This document shows, piece by piece, positions 27,246-35,200 of a DNA stretch of 64,000 nucleotides. The position numbers and the translations under genes were made by a program. The notes under the pieces were generated by a model, which was given only the letters and a program-made list of their open reading frames with translations, did no database searches and was not told the origin of the DNA. The stretch is from CAZYFH01 sp965249175 (GTDB lineage: Bacteria; Acidobacteriota; Vicinamibacteria; Vicinamibacterales; UBA8438), in the NCBI GenBank assembly GCA_965249175.1, contig OZ252227.1:806001-870000 (forward strand). Reading direction: 5' to 3'. The first letter of the stretch is position 1. Every line of letters begins with the position of its first letter.

Positions 27246-27895
27246 CGCTCGTCCGCACCCAGCCGGATGATGGCCTGCTTGAGCTCATCCAGCGTCCGGC
27301 TGTAGGGGTTGAGCGCGTCGATCGCCTTGGCGAGGTCGTCGCGCCCCTGATCCTTCAACCAACGGGAGAAGTCATTCGTGCGTCGGCCGAGACGCAGTCT
27401 GGCCTCGAAGAAATGGAAGTAGAGCGATGCGTTCGAGATGAGTGGCAGTTTCGCGAAGAACTCCTGCACGTCGTGGGCGACGATGCCCGTCGGTAGCACG
27501 AAGCTCTTCGACCGGCAGAATTGAAACGCCTCGTCGGGACGGCACTCGTATGTCGGCCGGTCCAGGCTGGCGACATACTCGTCGATGGTGGCGCCAATCG
27601 TGTCGCGCAGCTCGCGAATCGTGGTGAACGCGAGCAGGTCGATCGCCGCGAGCTTCTCGGCGAGCGCCTCCTCGCGGAGCGTCTGCGACACCCAGATCGC
27701 AAAGTCGTTGTAGTAGACCGGCTTCTGGAAGTTGTGGGCGAGGTATTCCTGATGGGTGTGGAAGAAGACCGACGACCCGGGCACCTTCGCCAGCGCCTGT
27801 CGCAACTCGTCGAGGGTGTGTACCTTGACACCGGTCAGCACCACGAGCCGAAGCTCGGTGTCGAAGAGAAAGGACTTCTGGTTCGGTTGACCCAT
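27242..27895 (-). CDS. DUF5752 family protein
   Basis: 217 residues from the ATG at 27895 (an in-frame start at 27919 is also possible). Signatures SSVFFHTHQEYLAHNFQKPV, NDFAIWVSQTLREEALAEKL and NASLYFHFFEARLRLGRRTND. All-helical look with many charged residues, no signal, cytoplasmic. The family is uncharacterised. Its translational overlap with treT suggests a role in trehalose synthesis, perhaps binding or regulating TreT; no direct evidence in the sequence. Confidence 0.8.
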   Translation of the reverse strand: MGQPNQKSFLFDTELRLVVLTGVKVHTLDELRQALAKVPGSSVFFHTHQEYLAHNFQKPVYYNDFAIWVSQTLREEALAEKLAAIDLLAFTTIRELRDTIGATIDEYVASLDRPTYECRPDEAFQFCRSKSFVLPTGIVAHDVQEFFAKLPLISNASLYFHFFEARLRLGRRTNDFSRWLKDQGRDDLAKAIDALNPYSRTLDELKQAIIRLGADER

Positions 27896-27942
27896 GAAGA
27901 CGTCCGTCCGGCCGGCCAACAGTATAGGACAGGCGCTGGCGG

Positions 27943-28848
27943 CTACGCGCGACCGGCGCCGAAGACGCGGTCGAAGTTGTCGGAGAAGATGGCCCGCTGC
28001 GCGTCATCGTCCACGCTGAGTGTGGCGAGCGTCTCGCGTTGCGCCGCGTAGACCGGCTGCTGCCAACCGCGCGGAAAGAACGAGGAATCCGATCCAAACA
28101 GGACGCGCCCGGCCCCCACGACGTCGAGGGTCTGGCGAAACGCGTCGGCCAGAGTGATCGGTGTCAGATACCGGGTCCAGGCGTTCGAGCTCGAGGTGTC
28201 GATGTGGATGTTGGGGCAGAGGTCGGCCGCCATGAGCGTTTCACGGAGGAACCCCGCGCCGAAATGAGGGATGATCGTCGCGACGGATGGATACGCGCCG
28301 GCGACCTGCGCGAGCGCCAGCGGATCGCCACGCCTGATATCGAACCGCGACGGGAGCCCGAGCTTCTTTCGCACGCCGACCGACAGCACCCCGCAATGGA
28401 CGAACACTGACGCCCCGTGTGACGCGGCCCTGTCGAAGATAGCCGCGACGCGGTCGTCGTCGGGCGCGAACCCGTGCATAGCCGGAAACAGGCACGCGCA
28501 ACGCAGTCCGAGCACCGAGAACGCGTGCGCGGCGCGCGCCGGCGCGTCCGCGCCCGTCGGGTCGAGCATGAACGAGCCGACGAGGCGTGTAGGATGGCGC
28601 GCCACGGCGGCGGCGACGGATGTTTCGTCCCCCGGGACGCTCGCCATCACGGCGGCACGCGACACATCGTGCCGATCGAGCTCCGCAATCCACCGGTCGG
28701 CGAGCGTCTCAACCGAGCCCGGCGCCTCCCAGCCGAGCCGCGCCGGCAGGTCGATCGCCGGGTCGTCGACGCTGGGCGCCGCCGGGTCGGTCGCCAGCGC
28801 CGCGAAAAAGCCGGCGGAGAAGAAGTGGCAGTGCGCATCGTTGACCAT
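27943..28848 (-). CDS. amidohydrolase-family metal-dependent hydrolase (TIM-barrel)
   Basis: 301 residues from the ATG at 28848. It has N-terminal DAHCHFF (HxH metal pair), VFVHCG near 190, IPHFGAG near 230 and the late Asp in LFGSDSSFFPRGWQQP. This is the amidohydrolase_2 pattern shared with ACMSD-like decarboxylases and lactonases. Substrate not predictable. An open frame extends 43 codons upstream through the palindromic repeat, but conservation begins at MVNDAHCH. Confidence 0.85.
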   Translation of the reverse strand: MVNDAHCHFFSAGFFAALATDPAAPSVDDPAIDLPARLGWEAPGSVETLADRWIAELDRHDVSRAAVMASVPGDETSVAAAVARHPTRLVGSFMLDPTGADAPARAAHAFSVLGLRCACLFPAMHGFAPDDDRVAAIFDRAASHGASVFVHCGVLSVGVRKKLGLPSRFDIRRGDPLALAQVAGAYPSVATIIPHFGAGFLRETLMAADLCPNIHIDTSSSNAWTRYLTPITLADAFRQTLDVVGAGRVLFGSDSSFFPRGWQQPVYAAQRETLATLSVDDDAQRAIFSDNFDRVFGAGRA

Positions 28849-28874
28849 GGCCGTGCAGTATACTTTCGTCGCTC

Positions 28875-28946
28875 TAGCAGCCCGTGGTGAAAGTGCCGCG
28901 TTGCACCGACGGTCGAATGCCGCGGGACTTTCACCACGGGCTGCTA
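28875..28946. repeat. palindromic repeat, short copy A
   Basis: Perfect 20-base arms (TAGCAGCCCGTGGTGAAAGT at 28875-28894 and its complement at 28927-28946) around a 32-base loop. The loop matches the two ends of the long copy B with its middle removed. It sits between divergent genes, 26 bases from the amidohydrolase start and 24 bases from the SEC-C start, so it is not a terminator. Confidence 0.9.
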
Positions 28947-28970
28947 GGCTCGTAGCAAGGGTGGACGACC

Positions 28971-29204
28971 ATGGCAACTGACAAGGTCGGTCGCAACGAC
29001 CCGTGCCCGTGCGGCAGCGGGCGAAAATTTAAGCAGTGCTGTGCCAATAAGGCCGAGGGACGGTCGCATCTCGGGATGTATGCCTTGCTCGTCGCTTTGA
29101 TAGCGATCGCAGCGGTCGTGGTCTACAACGTCACTGGTGAGCGTGGCGCTGGGCAGCGTCAGGTGTGGGACCCGGTTCACGGTCACTACCACACGGTCCC
29201 CTGA
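28971..29204 (+). CDS. SEC-C motif membrane mini-protein
   Basis: 77 residues. N-terminal SEC-C zinc motif RNDPCPCGSGRKFKQCC (8-24), as at the C-terminus of SecA, then one transmembrane helix at about 37-55 and a short tail with a His-rich end (HGHYHTVP). The tail probably faces the periplasm. Role unknown; SEC-C motifs bind zinc and, in SecA, SecB or ribosomes. It is followed 18 bases later by the aldo/keto reductase. Confidence 0.85.
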   Translation: MATDKVGRNDPCPCGSGRKFKQCCANKAEGRSHLGMYALLVALIAIAAVVVYNVTGERGAGQRQVWDPVHGHYHTVP

Positions 29205-29222
29205 CGCCGGCGCGCGTCGCTG

Positions 29223-30209
29223 ATGCAGTACATCAACCTGGGTTCCACCGGGCTCAAGGTCTCGCGCATCTGCCTCGGCGCCATGACCTTCGGGTCGCCC
29301 ACGTGGCGTGACTGGGTGCTGCCGGAGGACGAGAGCCGACCCTTCATTCAGCGCGCGCTGGAGGTCGGCATCAACTTCTTCGACACCGCCGACATGTACT
29401 CGCGTGGCGCCAGCGAGGAGATTCTCGGCCGCGCCCTGGCCGAGTACGCCACGCGTGATCAGGTCGTCGTCGCGACGAAGGCGTTTTTCCCGCTCACCGA
29501 TGGTCCCAACACCAAGGGGCTGTCACGCAAGCATCTCCTCGACGCGATCGATGGCTCGCTTCGTCGTCTCGGGACCGATTACGTCGACCTGTATCAGATA
29601 CACCGGTTCGATTACGAGACGCCGATCGAGGAAACGCTCGAAACGCTGAACGACATCGTCCGCTCGGGAAAAGCGCGCTACATCGGCGCGTCGAGCATGT
29701 ACGCCTGGCAGTTCGCGCACATGCTCCACCTCTCGGAGCGACGCGGCTGGGCACGCTTCGTTGCAATGCAAAACCACTACAACCTCATCTACAGAGAAGA
29801 AGAGCGCGAGATGCTGCCGCTCTGTCGGGCGGAGGGTGTCGGTGTCATTCCGTGGAGCCCGCTCGCGCGCGGGTTTCTGGCGGGCAACCGGCGCTCGTCG
29901 TCCGAGGATTGGGGTGAGACGCGCCGCGCGCGCACCGACGAGTACGCGCACCGGCTGTACTACGAGTCGTCGGACTTCGCGGTGGTCGACCGCGTCGTCG
30001 ATCTCGCCGCCCGGCGTGGCGTGCCAACGGCGCAGATCGCGCTCGCGTGGCTTCTCCGTCAGCCGGGTGTCACGGCGCCGATCGTCGGCACCACGAAGCT
30101 CGACCATCTCGACGCGGCGGTCGCGGCGCTCGAGGTGACCCTGGAAGACGATGAATGCCGGCTCCTCGAGGAGGCGTACGTGCCGCACCAGGTACTGGGG
30201 CACGAGTAG
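29223..30209 (+). CDS. aldo/keto reductase (YajO-like)
   Basis: 328 residues, (beta/alpha)8 NADPH-dependent reductase. Catalytic tetrad in FFDTADMYSRGASEEILG (Asp, Tyr), TKAFF (Lys) and YQIHRFD (His). The C-terminal cofactor loop is APIVGTTKLDHLDAAV. Closest in wording to YajO/Gpr-type enzymes acting on small aldehydes. Convergent with glnE with 19 bases between the stops. Confidence 0.92.
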   Translation: MQYINLGSTGLKVSRICLGAMTFGSPTWRDWVLPEDESRPFIQRALEVGINFFDTADMYSRGASEEILGRALAEYATRDQVVVATKAFFPLTDGPNTKGLSRKHLLDAIDGSLRRLGTDYVDLYQIHRFDYETPIEETLETLNDIVRSGKARYIGASSMYAWQFAHMLHLSERRGWARFVAMQNHYNLIYREEEREMLPLCRAEGVGVIPWSPLARGFLAGNRRSSSEDWGETRRARTDEYAHRLYYESSDFAVVDRVVDLAARRGVPTAQIALAWLLRQPGVTAPIVGTTKLDHLDAAVAALEVTLEDDECRLLEEAYVPHQVLGHE

Positions 30210-30228
30210 CGGTGAGCCCTCGACTCGT

Positions 30229-33200
30229 CTAGTCCGCCAGCCGCTTCATTCCCCGTTCGAAGATGGTGCGTACCGTTCCGGTGATCACGCGATAGCGATC
30301 CAGCAGCGCGGTCCCGGTCGCCGGGTCGATCGAGAGACGGCGCGCGATCCGGTCGAGGTCTGCGGGGCTCGTCGAGATCATGCTCACGCTGGCGTCGGCC
30401 TCGATACGCACCGCGGTTTCGAGCGCGCGAAGAAACAGATGCGCGTCGCGCAGCGCGTCGGCATCGACGCGGTCGATAAAGGACGTGTCGGGCCACGCAC
30501 GCAACAGCTGTCGCGTACCCACGCCTCGAAACTCGTCGTTCTTCGGTCCTTCGCGAAGCTGCAGCGTCTGCACCAAGAAATCGATATCGACCAGGCCGCC
30601 ACGCCCGCGCTTGAAGTCGAGCCGATCGCCCTGGGCCTCGTCCGACAGCTCGCGTTCAATCCGTGACCGCATGTGGCTCGCGTAGGCCGGAATCTCGCTC
30701 GACCATGTGGCGTAGACGAAGTCTGCCACCGTCGCACGGACCTCATCCGCGAGCGCGGCGTCACCTGCCACAACGCGGCATCGTGTCCAGGCCATCCGCT
30801 CCCAGATCTCGGCGCGCTCGTCGAGGTAGCGGCGAAAGGCAACGAGCGGCACGGAGAGCGCACCTTTCTTGCCCTCGGGCCGTAGACGCGCGTCGAGCGC
30901 GTATGCCGACCCGAACGATGTCCGTGCCTCGAGGAACTCGTGCAGCGCGCGGATGAATCTCTGGTGTCGCTCGAACCGCGCGGCGTCGCCGGGATCTCCC
31001 TGATAGACGAACACCAGGTCGAGGTCGGAATGCACCGTGAGCTCGCGGCCGCCCAGCTTGCCGAGCGCAAGGACGACCCAGGTGGCGTCGCCGGCGTCCG
31101 GCAGTCGCTCGGCAGCGGCGCTGTGCGCCGCCGTGTCGACCGCCACGTCGGCGAGGGTCGACAGCTTGTCCGTGAGCCGGTCGAGTTGACCGACCGACAA
31201 CCACTCGACGAGCGCCTTGAACTCCTCGATCGTCTTGATCCGCCGCAGCGGATCCCTCGACGTCTCCAGCGTCGCGTCAGGACTGGCCAGCTCGCCGAAC
31301 GCCCTTCGCACCGCCACGCCGAACGCGTCCGGATCGAGTGGCGGGACGACCAGCGAATCGAGCAGCTCCGGAAACCGCGCCAGTCGCTCTGCGAAGAGGT
31401 CGCCGGCGTTGAGCACGGCCAGGAGCCGCGCGCGCAGGTCGTCGCTTTCGAGCAGGCTGCGGTAGAGCGTCGCGGCCGCGCCTGAGCGATCCACGATCGT
31501 TCCAAGTCGCATCAACGCTGTCGGCGACGTCACGCCACTCGCGACGTCTGGGAGTATCGATGCCAGCAGGTTGGCCAGCAGGTTGCGTGTGGTGGACCGC
31601 GAATGGGCGTGCGAGGGCAGGTCGTCGAGCGCGCGGATGGCCCTGAGGGCGTCGTCGGCGACGGCGATGCCGCCGGCGCGCAGGTGGTCAATCGCATCGG
31701 ACTCGCTCATTTCCCCGGCGAGGAGGCGGAAGAGCTGGCGGGCTTGGAACCCCGCATCGTCGCTGCGACGCTCGAGCAGCCTGGCATAGATGTCGTGCAC
31801 CCGGTCGCGGTGACGATCGAGCTCGGCCGTGAGGCGTGGGGTCGTCTCGAGTCCGATGCGTCTGGCGAGAAGCTGCAGCTCTCGGTCGCTGTCCTTCAGA
31901 CTGTGCGTCTGGGTCTCCTGCACGATCTGCAGCCGGTGCTCCACCTTGCGGAGAAACTCGTAGGCGGATTGCAGGTCCACGCGCACCGCCTCATCCACGA
32001 ACCCGAGCCTGTCGAGCGTGGCCAGCGCCGACAACGTGTTGCCGTCCCGGAGGTCAGGCGCATCCGCTCCGTAGATCAGCTGGAACACCTGTGTGAAGAG
32101 CTCGATCTCCCTGATGCCGCCGCGACCGACCTTGACGTTGCGCTCGGTGGCCTCATGACGCGCGTGCTCGCGATCGGCACGCGCCTTGTAGCGCGCGAGC
32201 TCTTCGATCGCGGCGTGGTCGAGGTATTTGCGATAGACGAACGGGTGTACCATTTCTACGAAGCGCTGACCCAGCGCGGCGTCGCCCGCAACGGGCCGCG
32301 CCTTGATCAGCGCGAACCGCTCGAACGTCTCGCCCATGCTCTCGTAGTACTGCGCGCACTGCGCCAGCGAATAGACGAGGCCGCCGCGTTGTCCCATCGG
32401 GCGCAGGCGAAGGTCGACCCGATAGAGATAGCCTTCGGCGGTATGTTCACCAAGCAGCGCGGTGAGGCGCCGCCCGAGCTTCTGGAAGCGCTCGTGGGAC
32501 GTGCCGTTGTCCGGTTCGGCGGGCTCGTAGATGTAGATGAGATCGATGTCGGAGCTGTAGTTGAGCTCGCGTCCGCCGAGCTTGCCCATCCCGATGACGG
32601 CGAAGACGCCCGGGAGCGGATTCTCATCGCCGAGCTCGGCCATCGCCACGCGCAGCGCACCATGGGCCACGGCGTCCGCAAGATTCGACAGCTGCTCGGT
32701 CGTGGAGCGGAGCGTGTCCTTGCCGAGCAGGTCGCGGCCCGCGATCCGGAGCATGTCGCGCCGCTGAAACCGGTTCAAGGCGTCACGCCGTCGCGTGTCC
32801 GTGCTGTCCTCGCTCCAGAGCCGATCGAGCTCACGGTCGTACTCGATGCGGTCGGGCGGCGACCCATCGAGCTCTCCCTGGAGCCAATGGAAGTACTCGG
32901 GACTGCGGATCAGGATTTCGCTGAGAAACGGCGAGCTACCGAGGAGGACGGCGAGCACCTCGAGCGCTCGTGGGTCATCGAGCAGGTAGCCGAGGAAGGA
33001 GCTCCGTGGCGTCCTGGTCGCCATGTAGCGGCAGAACCCGACGAGGGCCGCATCGGGGTCCGGCGCCGCGCCCAGATGCGCGAACAGCGATTCCGCGAGC
33101 TCCCCTAGCGCAAGACGTGTGGGCAGGTCTTCCGCCAGCTGCTGGAGGTGCCGGTCGGCCGCTTCCGGGTCGCCGAACCCCTGCGCGCGGAGGAACCGCG

Positions 33201-33276
33201 CCGCCGCAGCCTCCGACAGATCGCGTGCCAGGAAGACGTCCCGAGGCTGTACGGCGGACGCCGCGTCATCCGGCAT
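30229..33276 (-). CDS. glnE: glutamine synthetase adenylyltransferase/deadenylylase
   Basis: 1015 residues. Two GlnE nucleotidyltransferase domains, each with its own G-G-x-E...DxD motif: GMGKLGGRELNYSSDIDLIY near 230 and ALGKLGGRELTVHSDLDLVF near 740. Each is followed by a PII-uridylyltransferase-type helical domain. Both active-site copies look intact, so attachment (C-terminal half) and removal (N-terminal half) of AMP on GlnA should both work. It is separated from glnA by a strong hairpin but lies in the same direction downstream of it. Confidence 0.96.
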   Translation of the reverse strand: MPDDAASAVQPRDVFLARDLSEAAAARFLRAQGFGDPEAADRHLQQLAEDLPTRLALGELAESLFAHLGAAPDPDAALVGFCRYMATRTPRSSFLGYLLDDPRALEVLAVLLGSSPFLSEILIRSPEYFHWLQGELDGSPPDRIEYDRELDRLWSEDSTDTRRRDALNRFQRRDMLRIAGRDLLGKDTLRSTTEQLSNLADAVAHGALRVAMAELGDENPLPGVFAVIGMGKLGGRELNYSSDIDLIYIYEPAEPDNGTSHERFQKLGRRLTALLGEHTAEGYLYRVDLRLRPMGQRGGLVYSLAQCAQYYESMGETFERFALIKARPVAGDAALGQRFVEMVHPFVYRKYLDHAAIEELARYKARADREHARHEATERNVKVGRGGIREIELFTQVFQLIYGADAPDLRDGNTLSALATLDRLGFVDEAVRVDLQSAYEFLRKVEHRLQIVQETQTHSLKDSDRELQLLARRIGLETTPRLTAELDRHRDRVHDIYARLLERRSDDAGFQARQLFRLLAGEMSESDAIDHLRAGGIAVADDALRAIRALDDLPSHAHSRSTTRNLLANLLASILPDVASGVTSPTALMRLGTIVDRSGAAATLYRSLLESDDLRARLLAVLNAGDLFAERLARFPELLDSLVVPPLDPDAFGVAVRRAFGELASPDATLETSRDPLRRIKTIEEFKALVEWLSVGQLDRLTDKLSTLADVAVDTAAHSAAAERLPDAGDATWVVLALGKLGGRELTVHSDLDLVFVYQGDPGDAARFERHQRFIRALHEFLEARTSFGSAYALDARLRPEGKKGALSVPLVAFRRYLDERAEIWERMAWTRCRVVAGDAALADEVRATVADFVYATWSSEIPAYASHMRSRIERELSDEAQGDRLDFKRGRGGLVDIDFLVQTLQLREGPKNDEFRGVGTRQLLRAWPDTSFIDRVDADALRDAHLFLRALETAVRIEADASVSMISTSPADLDRIARRLSIDPATGTALLDRYRVITGTVRTIFERGMKRLAD

Positions 33277-33291
33277 AAGAAGACAGGGATG

Positions 33292-33323
33292 ACCCCTGGG
33301 CTGCGCCGTCGCAGCCCAGGGGT
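33292..33323. terminator. perfect hairpin between glnA and glnE
   Basis: 14-base perfect stem (ACCCCTGGGCTGCG and complement) with a 4-base loop, between the glnA stop (33346) and the glnE start (33276). No clear U-run follows in either direction, so it may be a factor-independent pause, an attenuator or an mRNA stabiliser that lowers glnE expression relative to glnA. Confidence 0.65.
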
Positions 33324-33345
33324 CGCCGAACGGTCGAGCGCTCGA

Positions 33346-34782
33346 CTAGATATCGAAGTAGAGCGCGAACTCCCACGGGTGCGGCCGCAGGCGGATGGCA
33401 TCGACCTCGTTCTCGCGTTTGTAGGCGATCCAGTTCTCGATCACGTCGCGCGTGAACACGTCGCCCTTCAGCAAGAAGTCGTGATCGGCCTCGAGCGCGT
33501 CGAGCACTTCGGACAGGTCCGCGGGCGTGCCGGCGATCTTCGAGAGCTCCTCCGGCGGCAGGTCGTAGAGGTCCTTGTCGAGCGGTCCCGGCGGCGTCAT
33601 CTTGTTCTGGATGCCGTCGAGGCCGGCCATCAGCATCGCGCTGAACGCCAGATAGCCGTTGCAGGTCGCGTCCGGGAACCGGCACTCGATGCGCTTTGAC
33701 CTCTCGCTGCTCGAATATACCGGGATCCGGACCGCGGCACTCCGGTTCCGCATCGAGTAGATCAGGTTGATTGGCGCCTCGTACCCCGGAACCAACCGCC
33801 GATAGGAATTGGTGGTCGGGTTGGTCAGCGCCAGAAGGGCGGGCGCGTGCTTGAGGATCCCGCCGATGTAATAGAGCGCGGTCTTGCTGAGGTCGCCGTA
33901 GGTGCCGGCCTCGAAGAACTGGTTCCGCTTGCCCTTCCAGATGCTCTGGTGGACGTGCATGCCCGACCCGTTGTCCTGGAAGAGCGGCTTTGGCATCAGC
34001 GTGACGACCTTGCCGTGCTGGCGGGCGACGTTTTTGACGGCGTACTTGTACTTGAGGAGCTTGTCGCCCATGCTCACGAGCGAGTCGAACCGCATATCGA
34101 TCTCGGCCTGGCCGGCGGTGCCGACTTCGTGGTGATGGACCTCAATCTCGACGCCGATCGACTCAAGCATCAGCATCATCTCGGTGCGGAGGTCCTGCAG
34201 GCTGTCCATCGGCGGGACCGGGAAGTACCCCTCTTTGTACCGCGGCTTGTACCCGAGGTTGTGCGACGCCCCGGCGCCGTCGGGGTTCTCGACGCGGCCG
34301 GCGTTCCAGAAGCCCTCGGCGGAGTCGACGTGGTAGAAGCCCTCGTTGTAGGTCTGGCCGAAACGGACGTCGTCCAGGATGAAGAACTCGGGCTCGGGGC
34401 CGAAGTACGCCGTGTCGCCGATGCCCGTCGACTTCAGATAGGCTTCGGCCTTCTGTGCGATGTGGCGCGGATCGCGCGTGTACGACTCCCCGGTGATGGG
34501 ATCCTTCACGTTGCAGATCAAACACAGGGTCGGGGCCGCTGCGAAGGGGTCGACAAAGGCCGTCGCAGGGTCCGGGAACAGCAACATGTCGCTTTCCTGA
34601 ATCTGCTGGAATCCGCGAATACTCGAGCCGTCGAAGCCGATCCCCTCATCGAATACGTCCACGGCGAACTCCTTCGCCGAGACCGTAAAGTGCTGCCAGA
34701 GACCAGGCAAATCGACGAATCTCAGGTCGATGGCCTGAATGCCCTTCTCCTTGATGAGCGCCATGACATCTTTCGCTTTCAT
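33346..34782 (-). CDS. glnA: glutamine synthetase type I (GS-I beta)
   Basis: 478 residues. FDGSSIRGFQQIQESDM near 55, EVEVHHHEVGTAGQAEI-type metal/ATP region, DNGSGMHVHQS, and NPTTNSYRRLVPGYEAPINL. The adenylylation site DKDLYDLPPEE has Tyr near 406, so regulation by GlnE is expected and matches the neighbouring gene. GGGAGG lies 7 bases before the ATG. Makes glutamine from glutamate and ammonia. Confidence 0.98.
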   Translation of the reverse strand: MKAKDVMALIKEKGIQAIDLRFVDLPGLWQHFTVSAKEFAVDVFDEGIGFDGSSIRGFQQIQESDMLLFPDPATAFVDPFAAAPTLCLICNVKDPITGESYTRDPRHIAQKAEAYLKSTGIGDTAYFGPEPEFFILDDVRFGQTYNEGFYHVDSAEGFWNAGRVENPDGAGASHNLGYKPRYKEGYFPVPPMDSLQDLRTEMMLMLESIGVEIEVHHHEVGTAGQAEIDMRFDSLVSMGDKLLKYKYAVKNVARQHGKVVTLMPKPLFQDNGSGMHVHQSIWKGKRNQFFEAGTYGDLSKTALYYIGGILKHAPALLALTNPTTNSYRRLVPGYEAPINLIYSMRNRSAAVRIPVYSSSERSKRIECRFPDATCNGYLAFSAMLMAGLDGIQNKMTPPGPLDKDLYDLPPEELSKIAGTPADLSEVLDALEADHDFLLKGDVFTRDVIENWIAYKRENEVDAIRLRPHPWEFALYFDI

Positions 34783-34867
34783 CCGGTGCCTCCCAAAGTG
34801 TACGTGTTGACAACCAGGGTTTCTCGCTCTTCACGCGTACCAGCGTTGAACGGTGACCTCCGTCGAC

Positions 34868-35200
34868 TCACACCACGTCCCGCTCGCCGGTTCGAATGAC
34901 TCGGCTTTGCTCGACCGGGATCACGAACACGCGACCGTCACCAATCTCGCCCGTTCGCGCGGATTCCATAATTGCGGTGATCGCCACCTCGACGGCCTCG
35001 TCCGGCACGACGACCTCGATCTCCATCTTGGGCAGCAGGCTGACCTCGTATTCGCTCCCACGATACACGGGCGAATGCCCGCGCTGCCGCCCGTGGCCGC
35101 GCACTTCCGTCACCGTCAGGCCCGCGATCGCGTTCTTGGCGAGTGCGTCCTTGATGTCGTCGACCTTGTTCGGGCGCACGATGGCCTTGATAAGTTTCAT
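34868..35200 (-). CDS. glnB: nitrogen regulatory PII protein
   Basis: 110 residues with the T-loop uridylylation site YRGSEYEVSLLPK (Tyr51) and the C-terminal signature ARTGEIGDGRVFVIPVE. Its ATG overlaps the glnD stop (ATGA), directly linking the PII protein with the enzyme that uridylylates it. Glutamine/2-oxoglutarate/ATP sensor. It precedes glnA by 85 bases. Confidence 0.97.
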   Translation of the reverse strand: MKLIKAIVRPNKVDDIKDALAKNAIAGLTVTEVRGHGRQRGHSPVYRGSEYEVSLLPKMEIEVVVPDEAVEVAITAIMESARTGEIGDGRVFVIPVEQSRVIRTGERDVV

